Assembly: GCA_964016885.1 (NCBI GenBank)
Contig: OZ024744.1
Location: forward strand, 114,055,674-114,119,673
Length of the DNA stretch: 64,000 nt
Source of the DNA: Eledone cirrhosa
Lineage: Eukaryota > Mollusca > Cephalopoda > Octopoda > Eledonidae
Reading direction: 5' to 3'
Shown here: piece after piece, positions 21,227-34,150 of the stretch
Layout of the letters: each line of letters opens with the position of its first letter
How positions within the stretch are numbered: the first letter of the stretch is position 1
Notes under the pieces: generated by a model
Seen by the model: only the letters and a program-made list of their open reading frames with translations
Databases searched by the model: none
Told to the model about the DNA's origin: nothing
Program-made: the position numbers and the translations under genes

Positions 21227-21530
21227 ATCATCATCATCATCATCATCATCGTTTAATGTCCATCTTCCATGCTAGCATGGATTAGACGGGTTTGTCCCAT
21301 TTAGAGGCAAGTTGGGTTGGGTGACTGTGTCTTGCTCACACACAACTGTTTCTGGCTGGTTTTCTACAGCTGGATGCCCTTCCTAACGCCAACCACATTT
21401 ACAGTGTGTACTGGGTGCTTTTTGCCGTGTCTTTTACACAACCACTTTACAGTGTGGGCTAGGTGCTTTTTGTCGTGACACCTACATGACCACTTTACAG
21501 TGTGGGCTGGATGTTTTGTGGGACCAACAC
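21227..21530 (-). repeat. dispersed SINE-like repeat with two 48-bp monomers
   Basis: On the minus strand the (ATG)n tail is at 21227-21250, then the 3' segment (CCATGCTAGCATGGATTAGA in plus view), GACTGTGTCTTGCTCACAC, and GCTGGATGCCCTTCCTAACG. After these come two exact-length 48-base blocks starting TTTACAGTGTG at about 21397 and 21445, and the start of a third. These match the reverse complement of the satellite monomer. The repeat directly abuts the Penelope-derived palindrome. Confidence 0.8.
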
Positions 21531-21556
21531 AACCTACACACACACACACACACACA

Positions 21557-22001
21557 TCTATATATATAAAAGCAAGTCGGTCTGTGTCTGTCTGTGTACA
21601 AATACTAGGCTCCTTTTAACTTTTGAAGTACTAGGCCGATTTGCTTCAAGGAATGATATTTCTATGTCCAGTGGATGGTCATCGTGGTAGTGGCAGTGCC
21701 ATCTTACGCGTAGGGTTTAGTCTACTGAAGGACATACGGTGCGTCTATTCCATCTTTATCCCCTTACTCATACCTACTCCAGCAAGGCCGGACCTGAAAT
21801 CATTCACGTCAATTAACTCAAGCTACCCCATGAATTGTTTTTATGTTGCCGTTTATTTCACTCAATCATGTCACTGTACACCCATTTTGTTAAACTTTTT
21901 TTAACAATTACATTTCAATTCTTTGCTCAACGTTTGGCTCTCTTTATACGGACAAACAGGCTGTCATTCATTTCCCGAGCAACGCCGGGTACATCTGCTA
22001 G
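21557..22001 (+). mobile_element. non-autonomous Helitron-like element
   Basis: The element begins TCTATATATATAAAAGCAAG and ends CTAG at 21998-22001. Eight bases before CTAG is a GC-rich hairpin CCCGAGC-AAC-GCCGGG (21974-21989, six pairs with one bulged A). It sits between A (21556) and T (22002). TC start, hairpin plus CTRR end, and A/T insertion without target duplication are the Helitron criteria. The 445-base interior has no helicase or Rep coding sequence, so it would depend on an autonomous partner. The flanks are (CA)n on the left and (TA)n on the right. Confidence 0.75.
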
Positions 22002-22029
22002 TATATATATATTTGTGTGTATATACATA

Positions 22030-22265
22030 TAACATCATCACCTCCATTTTAAATCTATTTTCCACGCTAGCATGGGTTAGACTGGTTGTCCTGTTGTGGG
22101 CAATGCTAGGTCAGGTTACCATGTCTTGCTCATACAGAACTGATTCTGGCTTGATTTCTACAGCTGGATGCCCTTCCTAACACCAACCTCATTTACAGTG
22201 AGTACTGGGTGCTTTTTATTGTGTCACCAAAATGACCCCTTTACAGTGTGGGCTGGGGGGCTTCA
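22030..22265 (-). repeat. dispersed SINE-like repeat, one monomer
   Basis: Minus orientation: CATCATCACC tail, CGCTAGCATGGGTTAGACTG, ACCATGTCTTGCTCATACAG, GCTGGATGCCCTTCCTAACA, then one 48-base-type block (TTTACAGTGAGTACTGGGTG...) and the beginning of another (TTTACAGTGTGGGCTGG). No tRNA head is seen. Confidence 0.7.
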
Positions 22266-22597
22266 CTGGATGCATTTCCTTTGGTGATTATTTTGTTTAT
22301 GATGTGTATTATGTTGTTTGCGTGTTTATTTTAGCTCTGTGTTGTGATTCTAAATGTTTTAGATGTATTCTCCACTAATATTTTCCTATCTGGCTTTCTT
22401 CTGTGGTGCATGATGTAGTGTGATGCAATTTGCTCCTTGTTATAAGTGCTTGGTGATCCTATAAAGGATATGTTGATAATAATATTTATTGTAATATATG
22501 ACAATTTAAAGTATCTATTAGTATTCTTTAGAGTAAAACTAACAAACATTTGAAGATTGATTACTTGTTAGTAATATTATTTCTTATTTAATTACAG

Positions 22598-22682
22598 AAT
22601 TATTTTGGATCTTTTGAGGATGAATGTTGATCCTCTTGTATTAGCAAAAATGTTAAAAATGATGTGTTCACAAAACAGAAAG
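22598..22682 (+). CDS. possible host-gene exon (weak)
   Basis: An 85-base segment is bounded by a good acceptor (pyrimidine-rich TTTCTTATTTAATTACAG) and a donor AAAG|GTAACT. One frame is open throughout, reading LDLLRMNVDPLVLAKMLKMM and ending at CSQNRK. The amphipathic, Leu/Met-rich helix does not look like any retroelement here. The frame also stays open past the donor to 22856 with a Lys/Thr-rich tail, so it may alternatively be a short terminal exon or chance. I do not recognise the family, and no neighbouring exon can be placed. Confidence 0.2.
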
Positions 22683-22797
22683 GTAACTGCTGACACTGAA
22701 AATACTTCAAAAAAACAACATAAGGAAGCTACAGCTGCCAGACCAAAAGAAAATATAACAAATAAAAGTACAAAAGAGAAAACACGAAGACCAATTC

Positions 22798-22970
22798 CTA
22801 ACATCAAGACACGACTCACAACCTCCACTCATCCGTCTCAGAAAACCCATTCCTAACATCAAGACACGACTCACAACCTCCACTCGTCTGTCTCAGACAT
22901 GACTCACAACCTCTAGTCATCTGACTCAGACATGACTCACAACTTCCATTTATCCAACTCAGACTAGGAC
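22798..22970. repeat. short tandem repeat, ~35-55 bp units
   Basis: Four imperfect copies of a unit carrying GACACGACTCACAACCTCCA or GACATGACTCACAACCTC, followed by CATCTGACTCA or a variant. The first two copies are spaced about 56 bases apart, the next two about 35. No coding value. Confidence 0.7.
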
Positions 22971-23604
22971 AAAGTGAGGACAGGCTTTGTAGCTGCAAAA
23001 CTACTGTACGGCACACCTGGGAGTAAATTTTCTAATGTGTACCTCTTTTCAAAGACGGTAATTTGAGGGTGGTTTGGTTGCTATTTCTGGCATGTTGAGT
23101 GACCATGTAAGAGGTCTGTGTTTAGTATAGAGAATGATTTGACTAAATTGTTAACTGAGAGAAGGTTGGTGCTAAAATTGAATGAGGTTCCTGTTTAGAC
23201 CATTTCTTCACACTGGACATAGAAATGAAGAATTCCTGTATTGATGAGATTAACTTGAATTAAGAGGTCAGACATAAGATGCTTGCTTCTTCTATGATGT
23301 TGGAATTGTTCAGAAGATAAAGCCATAACATTTAAATGGTAATATCAGCAGAATGTACAACAATTGTATGTGTATCATTTGATGTAATAAAAGACATAGA
23401 GCAGATTAAATTTCTTGAGGTTGTTTATGAAATTGATGGTGTTACACTCATATGTCAACATATTATCGCAATAATAATGATTGAAGCATCTACTTTGTAC
23501 CACTTAACCTCTATCATCCTGTCCCCCTTCCATCCACCCTAACAGCCTACTCACATCCTCATGACATCACCCTTCTAACACGCTTTTGCATCCCTGCCCC
23601 AGTT
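22971..23604. other. non-coding stretch left of the 48-bp array
   Basis: Nothing recognised. The 68-codon plus-strand frame at 23336-23542 has no motif. There is no tRNA-like SINE head in front of the array, which begins at about 23605 after a C/T-rich stretch. Confidence 0.4.
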
Positions 23605-23679
23605 CTCAGTACACGTTGTAAAGTAGTCATGTAGGTGTCGAAATAAAAGTACCCTGTACACACTATAAAGTGGTCATGT

Positions 23680-26600
23680 AGGTGTGACAACAAAAATACC
23701 CAGTACATACTGTAAAGTGGTCGTGTAGGTGTGACAACAAAAAGTACCCAGTACACACTGTAAAGTGGTCATGTAGGTGTGACAACAAAAAGTACCCAGT
23801 ACACGTAAAGTAATCATGTAGGTGTCACAAGAAAAAGTATCCAGTACACACTGTAAAGTGGTCATATAGTTGTCTCGACAAAATTCACCCAGACCACACT
23901 GTAAACTGGTTATGCAGGCGTCATAGGAGGCTCCCAGTTCACACTGTTAAGTGGTCATATAGGTGTCAGAACAAAGAGTCAGGACACACTGTAAAGTGAT
24001 CATATAGTTGTCACAACAAAAAACTGCTAGTCCATACTGTAAAGTGGTCATGAGGTGCCACAACAAAAAGTACGCAGTCCACACCGTAAAGTGGTCATGT
24101 AGGTGCCACAACATAAAGTAGCCAGTCGACACCGTAAAGTGGTCATATAGGTGTCAAAACAAAATTACCCAGTACACACTGTAAAGTGGTCATGTAGGTG
24201 TCATGACAAAAAGTACCCAGTACACACTGTAAAGTAGTCATGTAGGTGTCACAACAAAAAGTACCCAGTACACACTGTAAAGTAGTCATGTAGGTGTCAC
24301 AACAAAAATAACCCAGTCCACTTTGTAAAGTGTTCATGTAGGTGTCACAACAAAAAGTACCCAGTGCACTCTGTAAAGTGGTCATGTAGGTCTCTGAACA
24401 AAAATTACCCAGTCCATACTGTAAAGTAGTCATGTAGGTGTCACAACAAAAAGTACCCAGTCCACACTGTAAAGTGGTCATATAGATGTCACAACAAAAA
24501 GCAACCAGTACCCACTATAAATTGGTCATGACAAAAAGTACCCAGTACACACTGTAAAGTGGTCATGAGGTGCTACAACAAAAAGTACGCAGTACACACC
24601 GTAAAGTGATCAAGTAGGTGTCTCAACATAAAGTACCCAGTCGACACCGTAAAGTGATCATATAGGTGTCAAAACAAAATTACCCAGTACACAATGTAAA
24701 GTGGTGAAGTATGTACCACAACAAAGAGTACCCAGTACACACTGTAAAGTGGTCATGTAGGTGTCACAACAAAAACTACCAAGTACACACTGTAAAGTGT
24801 CATGTAGGTGTCACAACAAAAATAACCCAGTCCACTTTGTAAAGTGTTCATGTAGGAGTCACAACAAAAAGTACCCAGTGCACACTGTAAAGTAGTCATA
24901 AAGGTGTCACAACTAAAAGTACCCAGTACACACTGTAAAGTGGTCATGTAGGTGTCATGACAAAAATTACCAAGTACACACTGTAAAGTGGTCATGTAGG
25001 TGTCATGACAAAAATTACCCAGTACACACTGTAAAGTGGTCATGTAGGTGTCATGACAAAAATTACCCAGTACACACTGTAAAGTGTTCATGTAGGTCTC
25101 AGGACAAAGAATACCCAGTCCATACTGTAAAGCGGTGAGATAGGTGTCACAACGAAAAGTAGCAAGTACACACTGTAAAGTGCTCATGCAGGTGTCACTA
25201 TAAAAATTACCCAGTACACACTGTAAAGAGTTTGTGTAGGTCTCACAACAAAGCGGCACCCTGTCCACACGGTAAAGTGGTCATGTAGCTGTCACAAACA
25301 CACAGTACACATTGTGAAGTGGTCATGTAACTGTCACAACAAAAAACACCCATTCCACACTGTAAAATGGTCAGGAAGGTGTGACAACAAATACTACCCA
25401 GTAGGTGTCACAAGAAAAAACACCCAGTATACATTGTGAAGTGTCACATTGTAGGTGTCACAACAAAAAGCACCCAGTGCACACTGTAAAGTGGTCATGT
25501 AGGTGTCATGACAAAAGGTACCCAGTACACACTGTAAAGTGGTCATGTAGGTGTCACAACAAAAAGTACCTAGTACACAATGTAAAGTTTTCACGTAGGT
25601 ATCACAACAAAAAGTACCCAATCCACCCTGTAAAGTGGTCATGCAGGTGTCACAACAAAACGTACCCAGTACACACTGTAAAGTGGTCACAGCAAAAAGT
25701 ACCCAGTACACACTGTAAAGTGGTCATGTTGGTGTCACAACAAAAAGTACCTAGTACACTCTAAAGTGGTCATGTAGGTGTCACTACAAAAAGTACCCAG
25801 TACACATTGTGCAGTGGTTATGTATGTGTCACAACATAATGTACCCAATACACTCTAAAGTGGTCATGTAGGTGTCACTATAAAAAGTACCCAGTACACA
25901 CTGTAAAGTGGTCATGTAGGTGTCACTACAAAAAGTACCCAGTACACACTGTAAAGTGGTCATGTAGGTGTCACAACAAAAATACCCAATACACACTGTA
26001 AAATAGTCATGTAGGTATCACTACAAAAAGTACTCAGTACACACTGTAAAGTGGTCATGTAGGTGTCATGACAAAATTACCCAATCCACACTCTAAAGTC
26101 CTCATGTAGGTGTCACAACAAAAAGCACCCAGTCCACACTGTAAAGTGGTCATGTAGGTGTCACAACAAAAAGTACCCACTACACACTGTAAAGTGGTCA
26201 TGTAGGTGTCACAACAAAAGGTACCCAATCCACGCTGTAAAGTGGTCTTGTAGGTGTCACAACAAAAAGTACCCAGTACACACTGTAAAGTGGTCATGTA
26301 GGTGTCACAACAAAACTAACCAGTACACACTGTAAAGTGGTCATGTAGGTGTCACAACAAAAGGTACCCAGTACACACTGTAAAGTGGTCATGTAGGTGT
26401 CACAACAAAAAGTACCTAGAACACATTGTAAAGTGGTCATGTAGCTGTACCAACAAAAAATACCCAGTACACACTGTAAAGTGGTCATGTAGGTGACACA
26501 ACAAAAAGTTCCTAGTACACAGAGTAAAGTGGTAATGAAGGTGTCACAACAAAAAGTACCCAGTCCACACTGTAAAGTGGTCATGTAGGTGTCAACAAAA

Positions 26601-29600
26601 ATTACCCAGTACACACTGTAAAGTGGTCATGTAGGTGTCACAACAAAAAGTACCTAGTACACACTGTAAAGTGGTCATGTAGGTGTCACAACAAAAAGTA
26701 CCTAGTACACACTGTAAAGTGGTCATGCAGGTGTCACAACAAAAAGTACCCAGTACACACTGTAAAGTGGTCATGCAGGTGTCATAACAAAAAGTACTCA
26801 GTACACACTGTAAAGTGGTCATGTAGGTGTCACAACAAAAAGTACCTGGTACACGCTGTAAAGTGGTTATGTAGGTGTCACAACAAAAGGTACCCAGTTC
26901 ACACTGTAAAGTGGTCATGTAGGTGTTACAACAAAAAGTACCAAGTACACACTGTAAAGTGGTCATGTAGGTGTCACAACAAAAGGTATCCAGTACACAC
27001 TGTAAAGTAGTCATGTAGGTGTCACTAGAAAAATTACCCAGTTCACACTGTAAGGTAGTGATGTAGGTGTCGCAACAAAATGTACCCAGTACACACTGTA
27101 TAGTGGTCATGTAGGTCTCACAACACGCAGTCCACACTGTAAAATGGTCATGTAGGTGTCTGAATAAAAATTACCAAGTCCACAATGTAAAGTTCTCATG
27201 TAGGTGTCACAACAAAAAGCATCCGGTCCACACTGTAAAGTCTTGTAGGTGTCACAACAAAAAGTACCCAGTACACACTGTATAGTGGTCATGTAGGTGT
27301 CACAACAAAATGTAACCAGTACACACTGTAAAATAGTCATGTATGCGTCACAACAAAATTACCCAGTCCACACTGTAAAGTGGTCATGTAGATGTCATGA
27401 CAATAAGTACACAGCACACAATGTAATGTAGCCATGTAGATGTCAGAACAAAATGTACCCAGTACACACTCTAAAGTGGTCATGTAGGCGTCACAAAAAA
27501 TACCCAGTACACATTGTAAAGTGGTCATGTAGGTGTCATGACAAAAAGTACCCAGTACACACTGTAAAGTGGTCATGTAGGTGTCACAACAAAAGGTACC
27601 CAGTATACACTGTAAAGTAGTCATGTAGGTGTCACAACAAAATTACCCAACCACACTCTAAAGTGCTCATCTAGGTGTCACAACAAAAATCACTCAGTCC
27701 ACACTGTAAAGTGGTCATGTAGGTGTCACAACAAAAAGTACCCAGTACACACTGTAAAGTGGTCATGTAGTTGTCTCAACAAAAAGTACCCAGTAGACAC
27801 TGTAAAGTGGTCATGTAGGTGTCACTACAAAAAGTACCCAGTACACACTGTAAAGTGGTCATGTAGGTGTCACAACAAAAATACCCAGTACACACTGTAA
27901 AGTGGTCATGCAGGTGTCACAACAAAAAGTACCCAGTACACACTGTAAAGTGGTCACAGCAAAAAGTACCCAGTACACACTGCAAAGTGGTCATGTAGGT
28001 GTCACAACAAAAAGTACCCAGAACACAATGTAAAGTTTTCACGTAGGTATCACAACAAAAAGTACCCAATCCACCCTGTAAAGTGGTCATGTAGGTGTCA
28101 CAACCAAAAGTACCCAGTACACACTGTAAAGTGGTCATGTAGGTGTCACAACAAAACTACGCAGTACACACTGTAAAGTGGTCATGTAGGTATCACAATA
28201 AAAAGTACCCAGTACACACTGTAAAGTGGTCATGTTGGTGTCACAACAAAAAGTACCTAGTACACTCTAAAGAGGTCATGTAGGTGTCACTACAAAAAGT
28301 ACCCAGTACACACTGTGCAGTGGTTATGTATGTGTCACAAGAAAATGTACCCAGTACACTCTAAAGTGGTCATGTAGGTGTCAACAAAAAGTACCCACTA
28401 CAAACTGTAAAGTGGTCCTGTAGGTGTCACAATGAAAACTACCCAGTACACTGTAAAGTGGTCATGTAGGTGTCACAACAAAAAGTACCTAGTACACACT
28501 GTAAAGTGGTCATGTAGGTGTCACAACAAAAAGTACCCACTACACACTGTAAAGTGGTCCTGTAGGTGTCACAACAAAAACTACACAGTACTGACTGTGA
28601 AGTGGTCATGTAGGTGTCACAACAAAAAGTACCCAGTACACACTGTAAAGTGATCATGTCGGTGTCACAACAAAAAGTACCCAGTATACACTGTAAAGTG
28701 TTCATGTAGGTGTCACAACAAAAAGTACCCAGTACACACTGTAAAGTGGTCATGTAGATGTCACAACAACAAGTACCCAGTACACGCTGTAAAGTGGTCA
28801 TGTAGGTGTCATAACAAAAGGTACCCAGTCCACACTGTAAAGTGGTCATGTAGGTATCACAACAAAAAGTACCCAGTACACACTGTAAAGTGATCATGTA
28901 GGTGTCACAACAAAAAGTACCCACTACACACTGTAAAGTGGTCATGTAGGTGTCATGACAAAATTACCCAATCCACACTCTAAAGTCCTCATGTAGGTGT
29001 CACAACAAAAAGCACCCAGTCCACACTGTAAAGTGGTCATGTAGGTGTCACAACAAAAAGTACCCACTACACACTGTAAGGTGGTCATGTAGGTGTCACA
29101 ACAAAAGGTACCCAGTCCACACTGTAAAGTGGTCATGTAGGTGTCACAACAAAAAGTACCCAGTACACACTGTAAAGTGGTCATGTAGGTGTCACAACAA
29201 AACTACCCAGTACACACTGTAAAGTGGTCATGTAGGTATCACAATAAAAAGTACCCAGTACACACTGTAAAGTGGTCATGTTGGTGTCACAACAAAAAGT
29301 ACCTAGTACACTCTAAAGAGGTCATGTAGGTGTCACTACAAAAAGTACCCAGTACACACTGTGCAGTGGTTATGTATGTGTCACAACATAATGTACCCAA
29401 TACACTCTAAAGTGGTCATGTAGGTGTCACTATAAAAAGTACCCAGTACACACTGTGCAGTGGTTATGTATGTGTCACAAGAAAATGTACCCAGTACACT
29501 CTAAAGTGGTCATGTAGGTGTCAACAAAAAGTACCCACTACAAACTGTAAAGTGGTCCTGTAGGTGTCACAATGAAAACTACCCAGTACACTGTAAAGTG

Positions 29601-32600
29601 GTCATGTAGGTGTCACAACAAAAAGTACCTAGTACACACTGTAAAGTGGTCATGTAGGTGTCACAACAAAAAGTACCCACTACACACTGTAAAGTGGTCC
29701 TGTAGGTGTCACAACAAAAACTACACAGTACTGACTGTGAAGTGGTCATGTAGGTGTCACAACAAAAAGTACCCAGTACACACTGTAAAGTGATCATGTC
29801 GGTGTCACAACAAAAAGTACCCAGTATACACTGTAAAGTGTTCATGTAGGTGTCACAACAAAAAGTACCCAGTACACACTGTAAAGTGGTCATGTAGGTG
29901 TCACAACAACAAGTACCCAGTACACGCTGTAAAGTGGTCATGTAGGTGTCATAACAAAAGGTACCCAGTCCACACTGTAAAGTGGTCATGTAGGTATCAC
30001 AACAAAAAGTACCCAGTACACACTGTAAAGTGATCATGTAGGTGTCACAACAAAAAGTACCCACTACACACTGTAAAGAGGTCATGTAGGTGTCATGACA
30101 AAATTACCCAATCCACACTCTAAAGTCCTCATGTAGGTGTCACAACAAAAAGTACCCAGTACACACTGTAAAGTGGTCATGTAGGTGTCACAACAAAAAG
30201 TACCTAGTACACACTGTAAAGTGGTCATGCAGGTGTCACAACAAAAAGTACCCAGTACACACTGTAAAGTGGTCACGCAGGTGTCACAGCAAAAAGTACC
30301 CAGTACACACTGTAAAGTGGTTATGTAGGTGTCACAACAAAAAGTACCCAGAACACAATGTAAAGTGTTCATGTAGGTTTCACAACAAAAAGTACCCAAC
30401 CACCCTGTAAAGTGGTCATGTAGGTGTCACAACCAAAAGTACCCAGTCTACACTGTAAAGTGGTCATGTAGGTGTCACAACAAAACTACCCAGTACACAC
30501 TGTAAAGTGGTCATGTAGGTGTCACAACAAAAGGTACCCAGTCCACACTGTAAAGTGGTCATGTAGATGTCATGACAATAAGTACACAGCACACAATGTA
30601 ATGTAGCCATGTAGATGTCAGAACAAAATGTACCCAGTACACACTCTAAAGTGGTCATGTAGGCGTCACAAAAAATACCCAGTACACATTGTAAAGTGGT
30701 CATGTAGGTGTCATGACAAAAAGTACCCAGTACACACTGTAAAGTGGTCATGTAGGTGTCACAACAAAAGGTACCCAGTATACACTGTAAAGTAGTCATG
30801 TAGGTGTCACAACAAAATTACCCAACCACACTCTAAAGTGCTCATCTAGGTGTCACAACAAAAATCACTCAGTCCACACTGTAAAGTGGTCATGTAGGTG
30901 TCACAACAAAAAGTACCCAGTACACACTGTAAAGTGGTCATGTAGTTGTCTCAACAAAAAGTACCCAGTAGACACTGTAAAGTGGTCATGTAGGTGTCAC
31001 TACAAAAAGTACCCAGTACACACTGTAAAGTGGTCATGTAGGTGTCACAACAAAAATACCCAGTACACACTGTAAAGTGGTCATGCAGGTGTCACAACAA
31101 AAAGTACCCAGTACACACTGTAAAGTGGTCACAGCAAAAAGTACCCAGTACACACTGCAAAGTGGTCATGTAGGTGTCACAACAAAAAGTACCCAGAACA
31201 CAATGTAAAGTTTTCACGTAGGTATCACAACAAAAAGTACCCAATCCACCCTGTAAAGTGGTCATGAAGGTGTCACAACCAAAAGTACCCAGTACACACT
31301 GTAAAGTGGTCATGTAGGTGTCACAACAAAACTACCCAGTACACACTGTAAAGTGGTCATGTAGGTATCACAATAAAAAGTACCCAGTACACACTGTAAA
31401 GTGGTCATGTTGGTGTCACAACAAAAAGTACCTAGTACACTCTAAAGAGGTCATGTAGGTGTCACTACAAAAAGTACCCAGTACACACTGTGCAGTGGTT
31501 ATGTATGTGTCACAACATAATGTACCCAATACACTCTAAAGTGGTCATGTAGGTGTCACTATAAAAAGTACCCAGTACACACTGTGCAGTGGTTATGTAT
31601 GTGTCACAAGAAAATGTACCCAGTACACTCTAAAGTGGTCATGTAGGTGTCAACAAAAAGTACCCACTACAAACTGTAAAGTGGTCCTGTAGGTGTCACA
31701 ATGAAAACTACCCAGTACACTGTAAAGTGGTCATGTAGGTGTCACAACAAAAAGTACCTAGTACACACTGTAAAGTGGTCATGTAGGTGTCACAACAAAA
31801 AGTACCCACTACACACTGTAAAGTGGTCCTGTAGGTGTCACAACAAAAACTACACAGTACTGACTGTGAAGTGGTCATGTAGGTGTCACAACAAAAAGTA
31901 CCCAGTACACACTGTAAAGTGATCATGTAGGTGTGACAACAAAAATACCCAGTACATACTGTAAAGTGGTCGTGTAGGTGTGACAACAAAAAGTACCCAG
32001 TACACACTGTAAAGTGGTCATGTAGGTGTGACAACAAAAAGTACCCAGTACACGTAAAGTAATCATGTAGGTGTCACAAGAAAAAGTATCCAGTACACAC
32101 TGTAAAGTGGTCATATAGTTGTCTCGACAAAATTCACCCAGACCACACTGTAAACTGGTTATGCAGGCGTCATAGGAGGCTCCCAGTTCACACTGTTAAG
32201 TGGTCATATAGGTGTCAGAACAAAGAGTCAGGACACACTGTAAAGTGATCATATAGTTGTCACAACAAAAAACTGCTAGTCCATACTGTAAAGTGGTCAT
32301 GAGGTGCCACAACAAAAAGTACGCAGTCCACACCGTAAAGTGGTCATGTAGGTGCCACAACACAAAGTAGCCAGTCGACACCGTAAAGTGGTCATATAGG
32401 TGTCAAAACAAAATTACCCAGTACACACTGTAAAGTGGTCATGTAGGTGTCATGACAAAAAGTACCCAGTACACACTGTAAAGTAGTCATGTAGGTGTCA
32501 CAACAAAAAGTACCCAGTACACACTGTAAAGTAGTCATGTAGGTGTCACAACAAAAATAACCCAGTCCACTTTGTAAAGTGTTCATGTAGGTGTCACAAC

Positions 32601-34150
32601 AAAAAGTACCCAGTGCACTCTGTAAAGTGGTCATGTAGGTCTCTGAACAAAAATTACCCAGTCCATACTGTAAAGTAGTCATGTAGGTGTCACAACAAAA
32701 AGTACCCAGTCCACACTGTAAAGTGGTCATATAGATGTCACAACAAAAAGCAACCAGTACCCACTATAAATTGGTCATGACAAAAAGTACCCAGTACACA
32801 CTGTAAAGTGGTCATGAGGTGCTACAACAAAAAGTACGCAGTACACACCGTAAAGTGATCAAGTAGGTGTCTCAACATAAAGTACCCAGTCGACACCGTA
32901 AAGTGATCATATAGGTGTCAAAACAAAATTACCCAGTACACAATGTAAAGTGGTGAAGTATGTACCACAACAAAGAGTACCCAGTACACACTGTAAAGTG
33001 GTCATGTAGGTGTCACAACAAAAACTACCAAGTACACACTGTAAAGTGTCATGTAGGTGTCACAACAAAAATAACCCAGTCCACTTTGTAAAGTGTTCAT
33101 GTAGGAGTCACAACAAAAAGTACCCAGTGCACACTGTAAAGTAGTCATAAAGGTGTCACAACTAAAAGTACCCAGTACACACTGTAAAGTGGTCATGTAG
33201 GTGTCATGACAAAAATTACCAAGTACACACTGTAAAGTGGTCATGTAGGTGTCATGACAAAAATTACCCAGTACACACTGTAAAGTGGTCATGTAGGTGT
33301 CATGACAAAAATTACCCAGTACACACTGTAAAGTGTTCATGTAGGTCTCAGGACAAAGAATACCCAGTCCATACTGTAAAGCGGTGAGATAGGTGTCACA
33401 ACGAAAAGTAGCAAGTACACACTGTAAAGTGCTCATGCAGGTGTCACTATAAAAATTACCCAGTACACACTGTAAAGAGTTTGTGTAGGTCTCACAACAA
33501 AGCGGCACCCTGTCCACACGGTAAAGTGGTCATGTAGCTGTCACAAACACACAGTACACATTGTGAAGTGGTCATGTAACTGTCACAACAAAAAACACCC
33601 ATTCCACACTGTAAAATGGTCAGGAAGGTGTGACAACAAATACTACCCAGTAGGTGTCACAAGAAAAAACACCCAGTATACATTGTGAAGTGTCACATTG
33701 TAGGTGTCACAACAAAAAGCACCCAGTGCACACTGTAAAGTGGTCATGTAGGTGTCATGACAAAAGGTACCCAGTACACACTGTAAAGTGGTCATGTAGG
33801 TGTCACAACAAAAAGTACCTAGTACACAATGTAAAGTTTTCACGTAGGTATCACAACAAAAAGTACCCAATCCACCCTGTAAAGTGGTCATGCAGGTGTC
33901 ACAACAAAACGTACCCAGTACACACTGTAAAGTGGTCACAGCAAAAAGTACCCAGTACACACTGTAAAGTGGTCATGTTGGTGTCACAACAAAAAGTACC
34001 TAGTACACTCTAAAGTGGTCATGTAGGTGTCACTACAAAAAGTACCCAGTACACATTGTGCAGTGGTTATGTATGTGTCACAACATAATGTACCCAATAC
34101 ACTCTAAAGTGGTCATGTAGGTGTCACTATAAAAAGTACCCAGTACACAC
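23680..34150. repeat. 8.25-kb offset duplication of the array's left part
   Basis: The diverged left segment (23674-25900) recurs at +8249 (31923-34150), with the same unusual monomers (GGCTCCCAGTTCACACTG, GAGTCAGGACACACTG, GCGGCACCCTGTCC). A further internal duplication of 1626 bases repeats part of it at 34.6-35.6 kb. Confidence 0.85.
28130..30400. repeat. 1.14-kb tandem duplication within the 48-bp array
   Basis: The segment around 28160-29185 recurs at a distance of 1140 bases (marker variants: TACTGACTGTGAAGTGG, CATGTCGGTGTC, GTGCAGTGGTTATGTATGTG). The same pair is found again at 45.0/46.1 kb, and at 49.8/51.0 kb with two extra monomers. Because 1140 is not a multiple of 48, the register includes short monomers. 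Confidence 0.85.
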
